A stretch of 5,306 nt of DNA from CAZKYP01 sp964556885. GTDB taxonomy: Bacteria > Planctomycetota > Phycisphaerae > Sedimentisphaerales > Anaerobacaceae. Numbering within the stretch: position 1 is the first letter of the stretch; every line of letters begins with the position of its first letter. A program made the translations under genes and the position numbers. Shown here piece by piece: positions 3,689-5,306 of the stretch. Under the pieces are notes generated by a model that saw nothing but the letters and a program-made list of their open reading frames with translations, was not told the origin of the DNA and did no database searches. The stretch is from the NCBI GenBank assembly GCA_964556885.1, contig CAZKYP010000230.1, positions 1 to 5,306 of the forward strand, read 5' to 3'.

Positions 3689-5306
3689 TCACTTTATCGC
3701 ATCCAACTCGTCCAGCCCGATGCCTTCGGCTGTTACGATATGGTTTCGATCAGACAGGATCATCCAGGGAAGTGACTTTATGCCCCAGCCATGCTGCATT
3801 ATTTCCACATCGCCCCAAACCGCACCGATGGAAAACGGCAAGCCGTTATCCCTGACCCATTTATCGAGTTCGGCCTGCTCCATCTGAGAGGCATGAATAA
3901 CCTCTATTACTATGTCTTTCTCTTCAAGCTCCTGTTTCTTTTTGCTTAACTGCAAAAGGAAGTTCCGCGACGGCCGCTGCTGTATATCGACAAAACAAAT
4001 TAATACCATCTTGTCTTTCGCCTGCTCAAGGAGACGATCAAGTACAAGCCCGCTTATATCCGCCAACCGGTTTCCCATCCACGACACCGAGCCGTCAGGA
4101 TTCATAATTGGTCTATTGTAAACCTTTGTGCCATCCGGAAAATCAATATCGAATGTTTCAGGAGCTACTTTGATATTTGGTACAAATTCATAGATGCTCA
4201 ACTGGTATTTTGTTACCTCGTCACGGTTCTTTATTTCTCGTGTTATTTCAGACGGATACCAGAATCGACCCATATCGATTTCTACGCTTGCCACTTTTAA
4301 AACGTCTTTTTTAACATAGCCTCCGTTCTCGTAATTAACGATATATTTCATCGTAAGCATACCAAGCTCATGAGCAAACCAATATTTCACATTGATATCA
4401 GGGGAAGAAGAAATCTCAAGGACATGGCACATCTTCCCGGCCACAGGTTCTAATTCCGGAAGCACTTTTACCTCACCCGATTTATCACCTGTTATAAAAT
4501 CGTATGCAAAACGGGGAACTCCTTCGGGAAACTTCTTTTGAAAAATCATCATGATTTCATTATCAGATTCACCCCACTTGGCGGCGGCTATCTCCGGTGT
4601 TATCTCTATCACATCCAAATTCAGATACTCCGTGACCGGATACCCTGATTCCGGCGATGCTCCCAATAGTCCCCGGCCTACCTCGCCTGTTTTCAACTTC
4701 GCCGTGTACCTTTTACCGGTATCGCCGTCGAATGACTTTATCATAATGCTTTCTTTGTCTTCGAATCCATCCTTGCTTGTAGTTTCTCTGACATAGAAAC
4801 GTTCTCCATCTATGATCTTTTCGAAATGGCTAAAACGTACATAATTGAATTTAGCATTTTCCGAATGAATCAACTTTTGAAAAGCCCTGAATTTCATGCT
4901 GACGATATGACCGTAATTCGCCTCCCACTTATCAAAAATAGTCTGTGCATCAAGAAAGGATTTCAAAGGTTCGAATTCGGTCGTTTGTTCAGCCGCATAA
5001 GAATAAGCAGGTATGTCTGCCTTTATCACTTCATCTTCAGCATTTGCCTGAGGCAGTTTTTCATCCAGCTCATTAATTCCGAACCCCTCGGCAGTGACAT
5101 TGTGTTCTGTGTCGGCCAGAATCAGCCACGGCAGGCCCTTGACGCCCCACTTGAATTTCACTTCGTCTATATCTTCCGGGATCATACCAGTTGAAAATGA
5201 AATACCACTGTCTTTGATCCAATCATCGAATGTAGTGTTTTCCACCTTTACAGCCTGGATTCCGATAACGGTAACGCCTTTGTCTGAGAGTTGCTTGATT
5301 TGCTCG
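3689..5306 (-). CDS. Double thioredoxin-like fusion protein lacking catalytic cysteines (5' partial)
   Basis: The frame runs without a stop to the right edge, adding about 20 residues (EQIKQLSDKGVTVIGIQAVK) before the GTG at 5245; the real start lies outside. Visible architecture: the second half of a thioredoxin-like domain (to about 5050), with DWIKDSGISFSTGM, the cis-Pro-like WGVKGLPWLILAD and VTAEGFGINELDEK; a middle of ~300 residues rich in beta strands (from ANYGHIVSMKFRAF) that resembles LolA/outer-membrane lipoprotein-sorting folds; and a complete C-terminal thioredoxin-like domain (about 4066-3692). The last copy repeats the first: WVRDNGLPFSIGAV, WGIKSLPWMILSD, VTAEGIGLDELD. In the C-terminal copy the strand LICFVDIQQRPSRN occupies the place of WCxPC in TlpA-type redoxins, so both catalytic cysteines are absent and disulphide chemistry is unlikely. 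Such redoxin-like fusions are, to my knowledge, typical of planctomycetes and probably act outside the cytoplasm, but the signal sequence would be upstream of the window. The gene ends in TGA just before the LRR gene. Confidence 0.75.
   Translation of the reverse strand, partial: EQIKQLSDKGVTVIGIQAVKVENTTFDDWIKDSGISFSTGMIPEDIDEVKFKWGVKGLPWLILADTEHNVTAEGFGINELDEKLPQANAEDEVIKADIPAYSYAAEQTTEFEPLKSFLDAQTIFDKWEANYGHIVSMKFRAFQKLIHSENAKFNYVRFSHFEKIIDGERFYVRETTSKDGFEDKESIMIKSFDGDTGKRYTAKLKTGEVGRGLLGASPESGYPVTEYLNLDVIEITPEIAAAKWGESDNEIMMIFQKKFPEGVPRFAYDFITGDKSGEVKVLPELEPVAGKMCHVLEISSSPDINVKYWFAHELGMLTMKYIVNYENGGYVKKDVLKVASVEIDMGRFWYPSEITREIKNRDEVTKYQLSIYEFVPNIKVAPETFDIDFPDGTKVYNRPIMNPDGSVSWMGNRLADISGLVLDRLLEQAKDKMVLICFVDIQQRPSRNFLLQLSKKKQELEEKDIVIEVIHASQMEQAELDKWVRDNGLPFSIGAVWGDVEIMQHGWGIKSLPWMILSDRNHIVTAEGIGLDELDAIK

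Noticed and set aside
3684..3691. TGA at the end of the thioredoxin-like fusion gene as another Sec codon
   Set aside because: No cysteine motif precedes it, the frame ends two codons later at TAG, and the next gene's Shine-Dalgarno follows directly.
4826..5194. 122-codon plus-strand frame opposite the thioredoxin-like fusion gene
   Set aside because: Antisense shadow of a frame with recognisable duplicated domains.

Overview
The window looks like a chromosomal piece of an anaerobic planctomycete (Planctomycetota, probably class Phycisphaerae). This assignment is an inference from three things: a secreted leucine-rich-repeat protein with the VTDxGLxHL repeat style and lead-in module familiar from planctomycetes; a thioredoxin-fold/lipoprotein-sorting-like fusion without catalytic cysteines; and short repeats that read as KKQTQ/KKQSQ and GQDARDT, which I recall as common in planctomycete genomes.

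Left part (1-544): the 3' end of a plus-strand gene whose C-terminal half consists largely of short repeats. These are four copies of a GAAAAACAAAsCCAAT-type motif, two perfect GC-rich hairpins with an AGA loop, a 15-bp tandem array and a 21-bp tandem pair.

Centre (588-1944): a complete selenocysteine tRNA gene (selC, anticodon UCA) behind a near-consensus sigma-70 promoter. It is followed 89 bp later by a small membrane-anchored protein whose annotated stop is UGA. Reading that UGA as selenocysteine gives a C-terminal Cys-Pro-Thr-Sec (CxxU) motif, then Gly-Ser and two in-frame TAA codons. A perfect 8-bp hairpin with a UGG loop begins 15 nt after the UGA, which fits the published pattern for bacterial SECIS elements. 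The same hairpin covers the start codon of the next gene, a NapH/NosR-like membrane polyferredoxin. My main proposal is that these two genes form a membrane selenoprotein-polyferredoxin redox pair, possibly coupled in translation and lying directly beside selC.

Right part (1992-5306): two co-oriented minus-strand genes convergent with the first operon. The upstream one (5' end cut by the window edge) is a fusion of two degenerate thioredoxin-like domains flanking a LolA-like middle. The downstream one is an exported LRR protein. The two almost touch, and a GTGA overlap would exist if the longer LRR start were used. A short hairpin at 1952-1967 separates the convergent operons.
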